In this document: one piece after another, positions 1 through 9,465 of the stretch
Layout of the letters: every line of letters starts with the position of its first letter
Numbering within the stretch: position 1 is the first letter of the stretch
NCBI RefSeq assembly: GCF_017565645.3
Contig: NZ_CP086136.1
Coordinates: 8,973,501 to 9,037,500 of the forward strand
Direction: 5' to 3'
DNA length: 64,000 nt
Origin: Bradyrhizobium barranii subsp. barranii
GTDB lineage: Bacteria; Pseudomonadota; Alphaproteobacteria; Rhizobiales; Xanthobacteraceae
Position numbers and translations under genes: made by a program
The notes under the pieces: generated by a model
What the model saw: only the letters and a program-made list of their open reading frames with translations
Database searches by the model: none
Told to the model about the DNA's origin: nothing

Positions 1-293
1 CGCGGCAGCATTCGATGATCGCCGAGGTCGACCTGGAAATGATCGTCATTCCCAGCCTCCCAGGGGCATCGCTCGCCGTCGAACGGTTGGCGTGCGCAAG
101 AAATGATGCGCCAGCCTGCCTCCGAGAATAGCTTGGCAGTGGCATGGCCAATTCCGCGCGATGCCCCGGTGAGTAACATCACCTTCGGTTCTCCACGATC
201 AACGCGCGCATTAACGGCGTCAACGAGGCGATCCAAATGTGCTTCGGGCAGCGGACCTCGGATCAGATTGTCATTTGGCAGATCGAGACCCAC
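1..293 (-). CDS. Short-chain dehydrogenase/reductase, partial (runs off the window start)
   Basis: On the minus strand a reading frame opens at a GTG at 293, preceded by a strong ribosome site (AGAGGAGG), and runs open to position 1. About 35 residues in there is a Rossmann nucleotide-binding motif, LLTGASRGIGHATAKLF (TGxxxGIG), followed by an acidic segment typical of the next beta strand. This is the N-terminal part of an SDR family NAD(P)-dependent oxidoreductase; the catalytic YxxxK lies outside the window. It has the same orientation as the nod operon and lies beyond nodZ, separated from it by an IS66 insertion, so it may once have been in the same transcription unit (inference). The substrate cannot be told. 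Confidence 0.75.
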   Translation of the reverse strand, partial: MGLDLPNDNLIRGPLPEAHLDRLVDAVNARVDRGEPKVMLLTGASRGIGHATAKLFSEAGWRIISCARQPFDGERCPWEAGNDDHFQVDLGDHRMLP

Positions 294-903
294 GGCCGCC
301 TCCTCTACTTTTGCGCCCGCGCACGCGTAGCAGGATTTGCGCCACTGCGATGTACGTAAATGCGCTTCCGTTTTGCGTCCTAATGTCGCGCACGCGGAAT
401 GCTTGGCGCATTCAAGACAGCGGAGGTGAGCTTTCTGACAGCGATGGTGACTCTGCTACGTAAGTTCGCGAGCACTCGCCCGCTTCATGAAAGGGCTACC
501 CAGCCCGCGTTCGCTTTCACGATCGCACAACCGTACGAGCCTGCGGCTGGCCGGCGCCTCTCGTCGAAGTCGAAAAATGCCCGGGGATAACGGCCACGGC
601 CATTAGCCGCCCCAACATAAAACTGATGTACCAAGCTTGCACGTTAGATTCGTCGGCGGCCACTTTTGATCTATCGCGCCATGCTCTGAGCGGCACTGGA
701 TTTCGCGGCGCTAGTTCCAAGCATGAGCTGGCGAGCTGAAATGTTCATCCGTGATTGAGCGTTGTTTAGCTTCCGTCTGCGGCCCGCCCGAAGCGAAGAC
801 GAAGGCGTGCTCCTTCTGTAAAACGCAGCGGCACTTTAGGGCCGTTGTTGTCGAAGCCGCGCCTTAGCCGAACGCATTCGGCCGCGGCTTCGTTCTCTTC
901 GCC
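294..903. other. Non-coding stretch
   Basis: I see no convincing gene between the SDR start and the IS66 element. The small open frames here lack ribosome sites and recognisable motifs. Confidence 0.5.
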
Positions 904-1000
904 CCTGGAACGATAGCGGTACGACGACCCCACCTCGTTTAGGTGGACGGGATGAGCGAGACTCGCGCGTGGATTTGACAACGCGAGGGACGCTCGTTCC

Positions 1001-1423
1001 ATGCATCAAGACAGACATCAAGACGGGCATGATGCCGCCTCCTATCAGCGGATCGAGGTGATCACAGGGGAGAGGCGACGGCGCAGTTGGAGCGATGCGG
1101 AGAAGGCGCGGATCGTGGCCGAGAGTGCCGATCCGGAGACGAGCATTTCCGAGGTGGCTCGACGCAACGGGGTGAACCGGGGACTGCTCAGTGTGTGGCG
1201 GCGCCAGGCGCGGCTCGCGTCGAGCGAAGCGCCGCAGTTCGTGCAAGTCAGGCTCGAGGCCGCCGTCGAGGCGCAGCCGAACGCGATCGATAAGGCGCAT
1301 GTTCTGACGGATCCGGCCGAGCGGATCGAGGTGATGATCGCGGGCGCGACGGTGCGCGTGCCCGTCGGCGTCGACGCCGCGACGCTGGAGCGCGTGCTGG
1401 CGGCGGTGAGATCGACGCGATGA
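1001..1423 (+). CDS. tnpA: IS66 TnpA-like accessory protein
   Basis: 140 residues. The N-terminal half is a helix-turn-helix of the IS3/IS66 orfA type: RRRSWSDAEKARIVAES, then the pair ISEVARRNGVNRGLLSVWRRQ. The C-terminal half has the short strand-rich segment usual for IS66 TnpA. It overlaps the start of tnpB by 4 bp (ATGA), so translation is coupled. It belongs to the element at 912-4072. Its exact role in IS66 transposition is not known beyond being needed. Confidence 0.9.
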   Translation: MHQDRHQDGHDAASYQRIEVITGERRRRSWSDAEKARIVAESADPETSISEVARRNGVNRGLLSVWRRQARLASSEAPQFVQVRLEAAVEAQPNAIDKAHVLTDPAERIEVMIAGATVRVPVGVDAATLERVLAAVRSTR

Positions 1424-1776
1424 TCTCTTTCGGTCCAATGGTCCGTGTGTTCGTCGCGACGCAGCCGATTGACTTTCGTAAAGGCGTTCATGGCCTTGTC
1501 GCGCTGGTAGCGGAGGGATTAGGCGGCAAGCCCTACAGCGGTGACGTTTATGTCTTCCGATCGAAGCGATCGGATCGTTTGAAGCTACTGGTTTTTGACG
1601 GCTCGGGAATGGTTCTAGCGACGAAGTGGCTGGAGAATGGGGGCTTTGCCTGGCCACCTGTTCGCGAGGGTACGATGCCGGTGACGGGGGCGCAACTGGC
1701 GATGCTGATTGAAGGTCTTGCGGAGTGGTCGCGTGTGGTCCCGAAGGTGACGAAGCGGCCGACGAAGGTTGCCTGA
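1420..1776 (+). CDS. tnpB: IS66 TnpB (Orf2-type accessory protein)
   Basis: 118 residues, the normal length for the family. It carries the TnpB signature VFVATQPIDFRKGVHGLVAL near the N-terminus and VYVFRSKRSDRLKLLVFDG in the middle. The start ATG overlaps the tnpA stop. It is the second gene of the element, upstream of tnpC. Confidence 0.93.
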   Translation: MISFGPMVRVFVATQPIDFRKGVHGLVALVAEGLGGKPYSGDVYVFRSKRSDRLKLLVFDGSGMVLATKWLENGGFAWPPVREGTMPVTGAQLAMLIEGLAEWSRVVPKVTKRPTKVA

Positions 1777-1826
1777 AGCGTCTTGTTTTGCTGGCGATTG
1801 CGAGTGCGTTCGTGTAGCTCTGCGAT

Positions 1827-3377
1827 ATGGCGCTTCGCCCCGAAGATCTCCCCTCTGACCCTGCGGCTCTTGCCGAGATGGTGCTGGCTTTCGAAGGCGA
1901 GAACGATGATCTGCGCGCAGAGATCGCCACGTTGAAGAGCCTGATCTTCGGCGCACGATCGGAGCGCGCGGCGATCGTCTGCGCCGAACAGATCGCGTTT
2001 GATCTGGAACGGACCGCCGGCTCACAGCTCCCGGCCAATGACGACAAACCGGACGCGCCGCGGCCGGAGCGGCGCAAAGCGAAGCGCAACATCGGCGCGC
2101 TGCCGGCGCATCTGCCTCGGGTCGAGCGGGTGATCGAGCCGGCGTCCACGCTGTGCCCGTGCTGCACGGGTCAGATGCATCGGATCGGCGAGGAGAGCAG
2201 CGAAGCGCTCGATCGGGTTCCCGCGTGGCTGCGTGTGCTCCGCACGATCCGTCCAAAATACGCCTGCCGCTCCTGTGAGGGCCCGATTGTCCAGGCCCCG
2301 GCACCGGCGCGGCTCGTCGAGGGCGGCATGGCAACGACGGCGCTGATCGCGCATATCGCCGCGGCCAAATATGCCTGGCAATCGACGCTCTATCGCCAGA
2401 CGCAGATCCTGGCGGGTCAGGGTGTCGTCGTCGACCGTCAGACGCTGGCGCGCTGGATGGGGAGCGCGGCGTGGCTGGTCAGGGGCCTCTACGATCTGCA
2501 ACTGAAGACTATGCACGGCTTCGAGCGGCTGTTCTGCGACGAGACGCCGATGCCAGTGCTCGATCCGGGACGCGGCCGCACGAGGATCTGCCAGTTCTGG
2601 GCGCACGCGACGGACGATCGGGCGTGGAAGGGGCCGGCGCCGCCGGCGGTCGCCTACGTGTTCGCAGGTGGTCGCGGCAAAAAGGAGATCGTGGCGCAGT
2701 TAGCCGGCTTCGAAGGCGTGCTGCAAGTCGACGGCTATGCCGCCTACGCCTCGCTGGCGGGCGATGCGATGATGTCGGGCCAGATCCAGCTGGCGTATTG
2801 TCTCGTTCACGCGCGCCGCAACTTCGTGAGGGTGCACAAGACGACGAACTCACCCTTCGCCGCGGAGGTCATCGAGCGCATTGCGGCCGTCTACGCGATC
2901 GAGGAGAGGATCCGCGGTCTCGATGCTGGGGAACGCCGCGCGACGCGACAGGCCGAGACGAAGCCGCTGATGGAGGCGTTGAGGGCCCGTCTGATCGCGG
3001 TGAAGGACGGGATCTCCCGCCGCTCGACGCTCATCAAGGCGATCGACTACATGCTCGAACGCTGGCAGGGCCTGACGACGTTCCTGGATGACGGGCGGCT
3101 CGAGCCGGACACCAACACGGTCGAACGATCGATCAGGCCAATTGCGATCGGAAAAAAGAACTCGTTGTTCAGTGGTGACGAAGGCGGGGGCGAGACCTGG
3201 GCGATACTCGCTTCGCTTCTTAACACAGCGAAATTGAATGGCCTCGACCCCGAGGCGTATCTCGTCGACGTTCTCGATCGCATGGTGAGCGGCGCCACGA
3301 AGACCAACCAGCTTCACGAACTTCTGGCCTGGAACTGGAAGGCCGCACGCGAAGCCGAAAAGCGGGCCGTGGCATGA
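1827..3377 (+). CDS. tnpC: IS66 TnpC transposase
   Basis: 516 residues, full length. In order: an N-terminal leucine-rich coiled coil (residues about 10-45), a zinc-finger-like segment (CPCC, then CRSCEG), and the DDE catalytic domain with the first Asp in FCDETPMPVLDPGRGRT, the second in LQVDGYAAY, and the late Glu in the segment NTVERSIRPIAIGKKNSLF. This is the catalytic transposase of the element at 912-4072. Its stop overlaps the start of the next gene (ATGA). Confidence 0.94.
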   Translation: MALRPEDLPSDPAALAEMVLAFEGENDDLRAEIATLKSLIFGARSERAAIVCAEQIAFDLERTAGSQLPANDDKPDAPRPERRKAKRNIGALPAHLPRVERVIEPASTLCPCCTGQMHRIGEESSEALDRVPAWLRVLRTIRPKYACRSCEGPIVQAPAPARLVEGGMATTALIAHIAAAKYAWQSTLYRQTQILAGQGVVVDRQTLARWMGSAAWLVRGLYDLQLKTMHGFERLFCDETPMPVLDPGRGRTRICQFWAHATDDRAWKGPAPPAVAYVFAGGRGKKEIVAQLAGFEGVLQVDGYAAYASLAGDAMMSGQIQLAYCLVHARRNFVRVHKTTNSPFAAEVIERIAAVYAIEERIRGLDAGERRATRQAETKPLMEALRARLIAVKDGISRRSTLIKAIDYMLERWQGLTTFLDDGRLEPDTNTVERSIRPIAIGKKNSLFSGDEGGGETWAILASLLNTAKLNGLDPEAYLVDVLDRMVSGATKTNQLHELLAWNWKAAREAEKRAVA

Positions 3378-4024
3378 CGAAGCCGAAGCAAGGGCGGGGA
3401 ACGCGAAAAGCACGCAAGACGACGATGGCGGACTATGCCATGTCGTTCGAACGGCTCGGGCAATGGATCAGCAAGCGCGCCAGGTCGCCGACGCTTCGGC
3501 ATCCGCGGGCGACGTCGCTCTCCATGCTCGATGGCGCGGTGGCCGCGGTCGTCGCCGGGCCGGTCTCGATGGCGTCCGAGGAATGGGTGTGCCCGCTCCT
3601 CGGCGTAGATCCCGACGCCTTCAATCACGACACCGAGGAGTTCTCGGCAATCGCCGCCACGCTGATGCGCCACAACGCTATCAGCGAGACGCTGTCGACG
3701 AGACCGGAGAGCTTCGAGCCGCTGTTCGTGCGATCACCGGACGGCGAAGTCGACCCGCAGCCCTGGTGCATGGGCTTCTACGCCGTCATGAAGCTTCGGC
3801 TTCTCGTCTGGTCGCGGCTTCTCCCCCCGAATGGAACCGAACACCTTATGCTGCGGCCGATCTTGGTCCATTGCATCGACGACGCCGGTCGACCCTTGCT
3901 ACCCCCGGCCCGGCGCACGCTGGGAACGCAGCCCATCATCCAAAACGCCTGGCGCAACATTCCAGCAACCGTCGAGGCCCTCCGGCAGTTCTGGATGCCT
4001 ATACGCTTCAAGCGCGGTGCGTAG
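3374..4024 (+). CDS. UPF0149/YecA-like passenger protein of IS66
   Basis: 216 residues, beginning 4 bp inside the tnpC stop. The N-terminus is basic (KPKQGRGTRKARKT). It is followed by a UPF0149-like segment, LSMLDGAVAAVVAGP and EEWVCPLLG, with a later W-x-GF motif (WCMGFYAVMKLRLLVW). Proteins of this kind are regularly found as the fourth gene of IS66 elements in rhizobia. Its function is unknown. It lacks the C-terminal SEC-C zinc motif of YecA. Confidence 0.7.
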   Translation: MTKPKQGRGTRKARKTTMADYAMSFERLGQWISKRARSPTLRHPRATSLSMLDGAVAAVVAGPVSMASEEWVCPLLGVDPDAFNHDTEEFSAIAATLMRHNAISETLSTRPESFEPLFVRSPDGEVDPQPWCMGFYAVMKLRLLVWSRLLPPNGTEHLMLRPILVHCIDDAGRPLLPPARRTLGTQPIIQNAWRNIPATVEALRQFWMPIRFKRGA

Positions 4025-4190
4025 GCCGTCCGCACCAAGTCCGTGGCTCCGTGGGCCTCTCGTACCGTTTACCCTGGAACGTTGCGGCAATGACAGCCCG
4101 CGGGCCAGAAAATCGTCGCCCGGAGAAGAACTTCCACGGCTATCGGACGTAAAGAGCGGCGGTGAGATCGATCACGCGGGTTTGCGACTT

Positions 4191-5303
4191 TCACGAAGCC
4201 ATAAGCGCTTGCGAGTTGTCTTCAATCAGGATCAACCGGCCCGGATCGTTCAAATCGAATTCTATAACGCGTGGGGCGAAAAGACGCGCATAGCGCGTAA
4301 AAGCGCTCGTTGGCGGAAAACGGATCACCGTGTCGCAGCGGGCAAGGAGATACATCTCGGTGAGGGCAGAAAAGCCGCCTTCAGCTCCGAGGGCGGGATG
4401 GTGCAATGGGCCCGCTTGAGGCGCCTGGAACTGCTTTGGAATCGCGAAGACATCGGGAAATTTAACCGAAACCTGCTCGAGGACGAGCGCACTGTCCGTG
4501 CACAGGAACGCCCTCACAGGTTTTGCGTGGGATAAACTCCTGGCCTCATCAATGGCATTGTAGATCTGCCGCAAGGCGCGCTCCGTGTCCGCCCAGTAAG
4601 GGGCATGCCCCATAATATCTTCGCCATTGCCATGCCGGACATGAATGCCGATTACGCTGTACGGCTCAAAGTGCTCGCGGTAGATAGCATCAATCCGGGC
4701 CTGAATTTCAGGCCGCGGCTTAATACTCCGGAAGATTTCTCGTTCCGCTTCCTGATCGCAGCGCCACATCAGGCAGGCATCACACACAACCGTGTTAGCG
4801 TCACTATCTCTCTGACTTTGGAACAGTTGATCGAGTTGATCGCGTTCCCTGAAAATCTGCTCGTCCGGTCGATAGATGCAATCGAAAGATGGCTTGTTCC
4901 ACCATGTTGGAAAGAATGGTCCTGGAAACGAACGCGTATTGATGTCGTCATCGCAAATTACTCGCACTCCGCCAATGTCTTCAACCGGTTCGAAGAAGAC
5001 TGGAAAGGCATTGGTGAATGGTTCATCAAGATAACAAGATCCCCGCCAATCAATGGCTAGCGTCCGTCCTGTCTGCTTTGCAAATCGCCAGGCTGCCGCG
5101 AGTGACCACAGACAGTCGCCAAACCCCGTACGTCGCCGGGACACTACGAACCGATCATTGCTCGAACCGCTAACCATCTGCCTTGCCTTTTCGCGCGCTC
5201 CTGGTTGGACAAGAGACGTCAGTACAGACGTCTCGCGTATCTTCTCGCCCGGCGTCACGGCCTGAAATCGCGGTGCCGGCGAGCTGCATCGGCAGAACCT
5301 CAT
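4191..5303 (-). CDS. nodZ: NodZ, Nod-factor alpha-1,6-fucosyltransferase
   Basis: 370 residues, the length I know for Bradyrhizobium NodZ. It transfers fucose from GDP-fucose to C6 of the reducing-end N-acetylglucosamine of the lipochitooligosaccharide. The body is characteristic: FVVSRRRTGFGDCLWSLAAA near the N-terminus, the GDP-fucose-binding region VIGIHVRHGNGEDIMGHAPYW (with the HxRxGN motif of the family), and FSALTEMYLLARCDTVIRFP toward the C-terminus. It is the last gene of the nod operon read from the nod box at 15.29 kb, 165 bp beyond nolO. The first 20-30 residues (before GAREKARQM) look loosely conserved, so the true start may be an internal codon. The IS66 insertion begins about 120 bp downstream. 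Confidence 0.95.
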   Translation of the reverse strand: MRFCRCSSPAPRFQAVTPGEKIRETSVLTSLVQPGAREKARQMVSGSSNDRFVVSRRRTGFGDCLWSLAAAWRFAKQTGRTLAIDWRGSCYLDEPFTNAFPVFFEPVEDIGGVRVICDDDINTRSFPGPFFPTWWNKPSFDCIYRPDEQIFRERDQLDQLFQSQRDSDANTVVCDACLMWRCDQEAEREIFRSIKPRPEIQARIDAIYREHFEPYSVIGIHVRHGNGEDIMGHAPYWADTERALRQIYNAIDEARSLSHAKPVRAFLCTDSALVLEQVSVKFPDVFAIPKQFQAPQAGPLHHPALGAEGGFSALTEMYLLARCDTVIRFPPTSAFTRYARLFAPRVIEFDLNDPGRLILIEDNSQALMAS

Positions 5304-5468
5304 AGCAGGGCTATCCGTGACGGGCCGCGTTCTCTCAATACGATCGTCCTTTCTTCAACGGTGTTGCATCGACCTGCCCGAAGCCCGATGCCCGATGCCC
5401 CGCTCTGCATCGGATGGCCTGGTCCCCTCACATGCACGCATGGGCGTGGCCATGCGCATGAGTCATGG

Positions 5469-7115
5469 CTATGTTCCGCTTTGTACATTATCGTGACCGC
5501 AAGCCGCGTGCAGCGGATGCAGGCGAACGCCCCGAAGCTCCCATACGAGCCGCAATTCCTTCACAAGATCTTCACGCTTGGCCTGGTCCAGCAGGGCTGT
5601 GTCGAAAAGCGACCCGAGCGACGCCTCGCCCTCGATTCGCATCAAGATCTCGAAAAGCTCAGGTGAGATACGCATACTAGAGTGGGCGGAATGTCCCATG
5701 CGGATCTCGCAGACCGTTTCCTGCCGATCTGGCGCTATGTGGGAGCGAACACGATGAAGGGATGCGTACGGCGGCAATGACGCAGCCAGCGCACTCCAAT
5801 CCTGCAGTGATGCTGGCCGCTTCCTGACGAGGAACGGCCCAACAACAAGTCCGTCCAGATCAGTCGTCAAAAACGTGGTGATCGCATCTGACACGGACTG
5901 CACGATCGGCTCGGCATTGTTGTTAAATGAGGTATTTAGAAGAATCGGAAGGCTCGTTCGCTGCTTGAACGCATTAATGACGTCCCAGTAGGCGGGGTTT
6001 GTCTTGCGCGATACGGTCTGCAGCCGAGCCGTCCCATCAACGTGCGTGATCGCACCGAGCACGTTACCCTTGGCTTCACGCACGCGAACTACGAAGTTCA
6101 TGAAGGGGAGCTGCCGCGTGCCGTCGGGGAGCTCAAAGAACTCGCTCGCATCCTCCTCTAATGCAGATGGCGCAAAGGGGCGATAGCTCTCGCGCTTCTT
6201 GACCACCGCGTTGATGCGATCCTTGTTTTCCGCAGGCCGCGGGTCCGCTAGAATGCTGCGGTTACCAAGCGCACGTGGGCCGAACTCAGAGCGCCCCTGA
6301 ACCCAGCCGATTACAGCGCCATTTGCCATCCAGTCCGCCGCACTGGATGCTATGTCATCACTTCGTTGAATGTCGAGGTGGCCTGACCATGCGTTGAGCT
6401 CAAGCTCTGTGGCTTGCTCGTTCCCAAGATCGGGCCCCCAATAAACGTCCGGCAGTCGCTCGCGCGGCGCTGGCCTGCCTAGCTCGCTTGATACCATTAA
6501 TGCAGCGCCGAGTGCGCAACCGGCGTCGTGCGCCGCGGGTTGAACAAAGATGTCGTCAAATAGCCCGGAATAAAGCAGCTTACCGTTCAGCGTGCAATTA
6601 TGGGCCACCCCGCCAGCTAGGCACAGGCGTGTCATGCCCGTCGCTTTACGATGGTGCCGCAGGGTGTGAAACACGATCCGCTCCAGCGCTTCCTGCAGCG
6701 ACGCGCTGACATCTCGATGCTGTTGGGTGAATGGCATTCCCTTTCGCCGAACCTGGATGTTGCGCAAAAGGGCTGGTCCGATTCGATCCAGGTGAACGCG
6801 ATAGCCACCGCTGTCCAACAACTCGTAGAACTGCGCGAAGAGCTCGCGATAGCGATCGGGATCACCATACGGTGCAAGCCCCATCACTTTGTATTCGTCG
6901 AACATCCCGCAGCCGAGATATCGGATCGTCTCGAGATAGAACAGCCCAAGAGAGTTGTGTTCCGGGAAACTTACAAGCTGCGCAATTACGGTCCCGGACC
7001 CTACCGCCATTAAGCCTGAGAGAAAATCGCCCCCGCCGTCGATCGCAAACACCAGACTTTGCTCGAACCCGGACATGGCAAACGCGCTCACGGCATGTAC
7101 TTCGTGGTGATTCAC
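5469..7115 (-). CDS. nolO: NolO, Nod-factor carbamoyltransferase, main part (frame 2)
   Basis: 548 residues, opening at a GTG that overlaps the stop of the upstream frame (GTGA). It begins in the middle of the NodU/NolO/CmcH fold with the metal-binding NHHEVHAVSAF motif and then FAIDGGGDF. Further on come LCLAGGVAHNCTLNGKL, the carbamoyl-phosphate-binding region GWVQGRSEFGPRALGNRSILADPR, and LNTSFNNNAEPIV near the C-terminus. NolO adds a carbamoyl group to the non-reducing end of the Nod factor (3-O or 4-O position). The N-terminal ~130 residues needed for a complete enzyme are encoded in the separate frame at 7112-7507. Either a -1 shift has occurred or the two parts are made separately. Confidence 0.9.
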   Translation of the reverse strand: MNHHEVHAVSAFAMSGFEQSLVFAIDGGGDFLSGLMAVGSGTVIAQLVSFPEHNSLGLFYLETIRYLGCGMFDEYKVMGLAPYGDPDRYRELFAQFYELLDSGGYRVHLDRIGPALLRNIQVRRKGMPFTQQHRDVSASLQEALERIVFHTLRHHRKATGMTRLCLAGGVAHNCTLNGKLLYSGLFDDIFVQPAAHDAGCALGAALMVSSELGRPAPRERLPDVYWGPDLGNEQATELELNAWSGHLDIQRSDDIASSAADWMANGAVIGWVQGRSEFGPRALGNRSILADPRPAENKDRINAVVKKRESYRPFAPSALEEDASEFFELPDGTRQLPFMNFVVRVREAKGNVLGAITHVDGTARLQTVSRKTNPAYWDVINAFKQRTSLPILLNTSFNNNAEPIVQSVSDAITTFLTTDLDGLVVGPFLVRKRPASLQDWSALAASLPPYASLHRVRSHIAPDRQETVCEIRMGHSAHSSMRISPELFEILMRIEGEASLGSLFDTALLDQAKREDLVKELRLVWELRGVRLHPLHAACGHDNVQSGT

Positions 7116-7507
7116 GAAGGAACCCCGGACGGATCGATCTCGGCCCCGAATTCCCGTGCCAACAGCTGCCGCAGCAACAGTTTGGGGTCCAACGGAACGG
7201 GCTGAGAAACAGAAAGGCGCTCGAGCATGGCTTTGCAGTAAGCTTCAGTCGCGTAGAACGCGATACGGTCGATGTCGCCGAGCTCGACTCCTGCGGTAGA
7301 AAGGCAGTATCGGATCGAATTGCTGGGGAACTTGTTGGAGTGCTTGACGCGGTTGAGGCGCTCCTCTTCGACAGCAGCAATTACGCGGCCGTCCTGCACA
7401 AGTACCGCAGCGCCATCGTGAAGAAATGTATTCGGCAGCTCCGGAGAGCTTTCATAGATTCTGTCAAGGCCGCCACTCAGTCCTATGCTCAACATCCCGT
7501 TCTCCAT
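7112..7507 (-). CDS. nolO: NolO N-terminal part (frame 1)
   Basis: 131 residues starting MENGMLSIGLSGGLDRIY and containing FLHDGAAVLVQDGRVIAAVEEERLNRVKHSNKFP. That is the N-terminal motif of NodU/NolO carbamoyltransferases (HDGAA ... EEERxxRxKH). The frame stops at 7112, one base out of phase with the downstream 548-residue frame that carries the rest of the enzyme. Together they give about 680 residues, the size of an undivided NolO. In B. japonicum this locus was originally described as several frames, nolMNO, so the split may be old rather than a fresh mutation. A second possible start is ATG at 7495 (MLSIGLSGG), which matches the usual beginning of the family better. Confidence 0.8.
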   Translation of the reverse strand: MENGMLSIGLSGGLDRIYESSPELPNTFLHDGAAVLVQDGRVIAAVEEERLNRVKHSNKFPSNSIRYCLSTAGVELGDIDRIAFYATEAYCKAMLERLSVSQPVPLDPKLLLRQLLAREFGAEIDPSGVPS

Positions 7508-7751
7508 GGAAGGCCATGCCGTCCCACCGATCTAATCTGTACAGTCACGCGCAGCCGGTGCGCGTGCCAGGCAGCACAACACGACTTTGCAAGGTCCGAT
7601 CGGCCGAACAGGCGGCCGTAGAGCTGGCTCGATCGCGGCTTCTCAAGGCCGTTTCACAAGCTGCTGTGACAGACCAGGTCACTCGCGAGCTACCGCGGAA
7701 CGCATCATGACACTGCATCGCTTTGACTTTCTCCGTTTCGCTGAACTCACG

Positions 7752-8540
7752 TCAACGCAGCAGGCGGCGCCGAAATAACGCGATCGACGCGAAAAAGGGC
7801 AAGACCGCGTAAACGCAGAGCGCGCCTACGTGTAGGGCGGCATTGTCGGCGCCGCGCTCAAGCATCACTGGGCGAATAAGGTCGACCGAATGTGCCAGCG
7901 GCAACAAGCCGGCAAAGTGCTGAAATGAGTCGGGCATTTGGCTCGTCGGAAAGACCGCGCCACACAAGAACACCATGGGCGTAAGGACGAGCGACTGGTA
8001 AAACACGAAGTAATCGTAAGTTGGCGCAAGAGATATGACGACCATTGCCAGGCTGGCGAAGACAAGGCCCGTAAGGGCGATTGTCGGTATCGCACAAAGA
8101 ACCGACGTCCAGGATGCATAACCCAGGGTGGCAGCGACAATCCCGATTGCTGTCCCGGCTAGAACGGACTTACTGGCCGCCCACACCAACTCACCTAGAA
8201 CGATATCGCCAAGCGTGAGCTGTGTGAACAAAATTCCCTCCCAGGTGCGCTTGACATCCATCCGAGCAAAGGCTGCGTACAGAGTTTCAAAGGTCGCGGA
8301 TGTCATAGCGCTAATCGCGACCATACCCGCCGCCAAAAACGCAATGTACGAAGTCCCCTCAACCCGTCCCACAATGAGTCCGAGCCCAAAGCCAAGGCCA
8401 AACAGATTGGTTATGGGATCTGCGAGGTTGCCGAGAAGCGATGCAAGCGCGACTTTCCTCCATGCCAAGTAATTTCGACGCCATACCGCGGTCCAATTGT
8501 ACGCATTAGCCGGCATGACCGACGCATAACCATCATCCAT
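7752..8540 (-). CDS. nodJ: NodJ, ABC-2 type permease for Nod-factor export
   Basis: 262 residues, the family length, with six predicted membrane segments and the ABC-2 motif region ([36 protein letters not shown]) near the C-terminus. With NodI it forms the transporter that exports lipochitooligosaccharides across the inner membrane. The ATG at 8540 follows the nodI stop by 3 bp, so the two are translated together. A later ATG at 8516 is possible. The 244 bp between this gene and nolO hold no clear gene. Confidence 0.95.
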   Translation of the reverse strand: MDDGYASVMPANAYNWTAVWRRNYLAWRKVALASLLGNLADPITNLFGLGFGLGLIVGRVEGTSYIAFLAAGMVAISAMTSATFETLYAAFARMDVKRTWEGILFTQLTLGDIVLGELVWAASKSVLAGTAIGIVAATLGYASWTSVLCAIPTIALTGLVFASLAMVVISLAPTYDYFVFYQSLVLTPMVFLCGAVFPTSQMPDSFQHFAGLLPLAHSVDLIRPVMLERGADNAALHVGALCVYAVLPFFASIALFRRRLLR

Positions 8541-8543
8541 CGC

Positions 8544-9464
8544 TCATTTCTCCATCTCGCGCCCGGTCAACCGCAAAAACACGTCTTCGAGATTCGGGGG
8601 GCGCTGCAGAACGCGAAGGTCCGTTCGCCCGCGCAGGTGCACGCTGATTTCGTCCGGACATCGCGCGTAACAAAAAAGCGTCTCTCCACTCACTTCGATA
8701 TGCCGCGCATACGGCCTGATCAGCTCCCGGAGTTGATCTAGATCACCGCCATAGATCTCGATCACGTTGCAGCCGATATGCTCGTCGATCAAGGCGTCTG
8801 GCTTGCCTTCGGCGATTTTGCATCCACTCTCAAGCACGCATAGCCGATCGCAAAGGCGTTCGGCCTCTTCCATGAAGTGAGTGGTCAAGAGGATCGTCTT
8901 GCCGCGCGCAAGAAGAGCCCGCAGGCGTTCCCAGATCAGGTGGCGAGCATGCGGATCGAGCCCCGTCGTCGGCTCGTCCATCACGAGTAGATGTGGATCA
9001 TTGATCAGAGCGCGCGCCAGCGTCAGCCGCCGCTTCATACCACCGGACAAAAGGGAGACGCGCACGTCCGCCTTGCTTTCAAGCCGCGCAAACTCAAGCA
9101 ACGAGGGCACAACCGCTTCGATCGTGCGAGCGCTCATGCCGAAATAGCGGCCAAACACAAGCAGGTTCTCCCGCACGGTGAACTCGGGCTCAAGGTTATC
9201 GAACTGCGGCACCACGCCTACGCGCACGCGCGCCGCACGAGCGCGGGAAGGCACAGGCTCATCGAGGACCGTAATCTTGCCTCGATCGGGGGAAATCATG
9301 CCGAGGAGCATGCGTGCAATCGTACTTTTGCCAGCTCCATTTGGCCCAAGCAGCCCGAAGCACTCTCCGCGCGCAACCGAGAACGACAGGTCATTGACGA
9401 TAACCTTGTCCCCGAATGACTTTCTCACGCCGACAAGGTCGATCGCCATATTGGACATGTTCAT
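8544..9464 (-). CDS. nodI: NodI, ATP-binding protein for Nod-factor export
   Basis: 306 residues from the ATG at 9464, the usual NodI length. The longer open frame upstream of this codon is only read-through opposite nodU. Walker A is [17 protein letters not shown], the ABC signature is [18 protein letters not shown], and Walker B is [17 protein letters not shown], followed by the switch histidine in [14 protein letters not shown]. It pairs with NodJ. The start codon lies 1 base after the nodU stop (TAA), a near-overlap that supports this start choice. Confidence 0.96.
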   Translation of the reverse strand: MNMSNMAIDLVGVRKSFGDKVIVNDLSFSVARGECFGLLGPNGAGKSTIARMLLGMISPDRGKITVLDEPVPSRARAARVRVGVVPQFDNLEPEFTVRENLLVFGRYFGMSARTIEAVVPSLLEFARLESKADVRVSLLSGGMKRRLTLARALINDPHLLVMDEPTTGLDPHARHLIWERLRALLARGKTILLTTHFMEEAERLCDRLCVLESGCKIAEGKPDALIDEHIGCNVIEIYGGDLDQLRELIRPYARHIEVSGETLFCYARCPDEISVHLRGRTDLRVLQRPPNLEDVFLRLTGREMEK

Positions 9465-9465
9465 C

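Larger units (their letters stand above)
912..4072 (+). mobile_element. IS66-family insertion sequence, complete
   Basis: The element carries four genes in the usual order: tnpA, tnpB, tnpC and a UPF0149-like passenger. Its ends are imperfect inverted repeats: the left end begins GATAGCGGTACGACGA, and the right end, read inward on the other strand, begins GTAAACGGTACGAGAGG. Both sides are flanked by the same 8 bp, CCTGGAAC (904-911 and 4073-4080), which is the target duplication length typical of IS66. It sits just downstream of nodZ. Confidence 0.92.

Noticed and set aside
836..2167. 443-residue open frame on the minus strand opposite IS66 tnpA/tnpB/tnpC
   Set aside because: Arginine- and serine-rich antisense of a clear IS66 operon; no motif or ribosome site.
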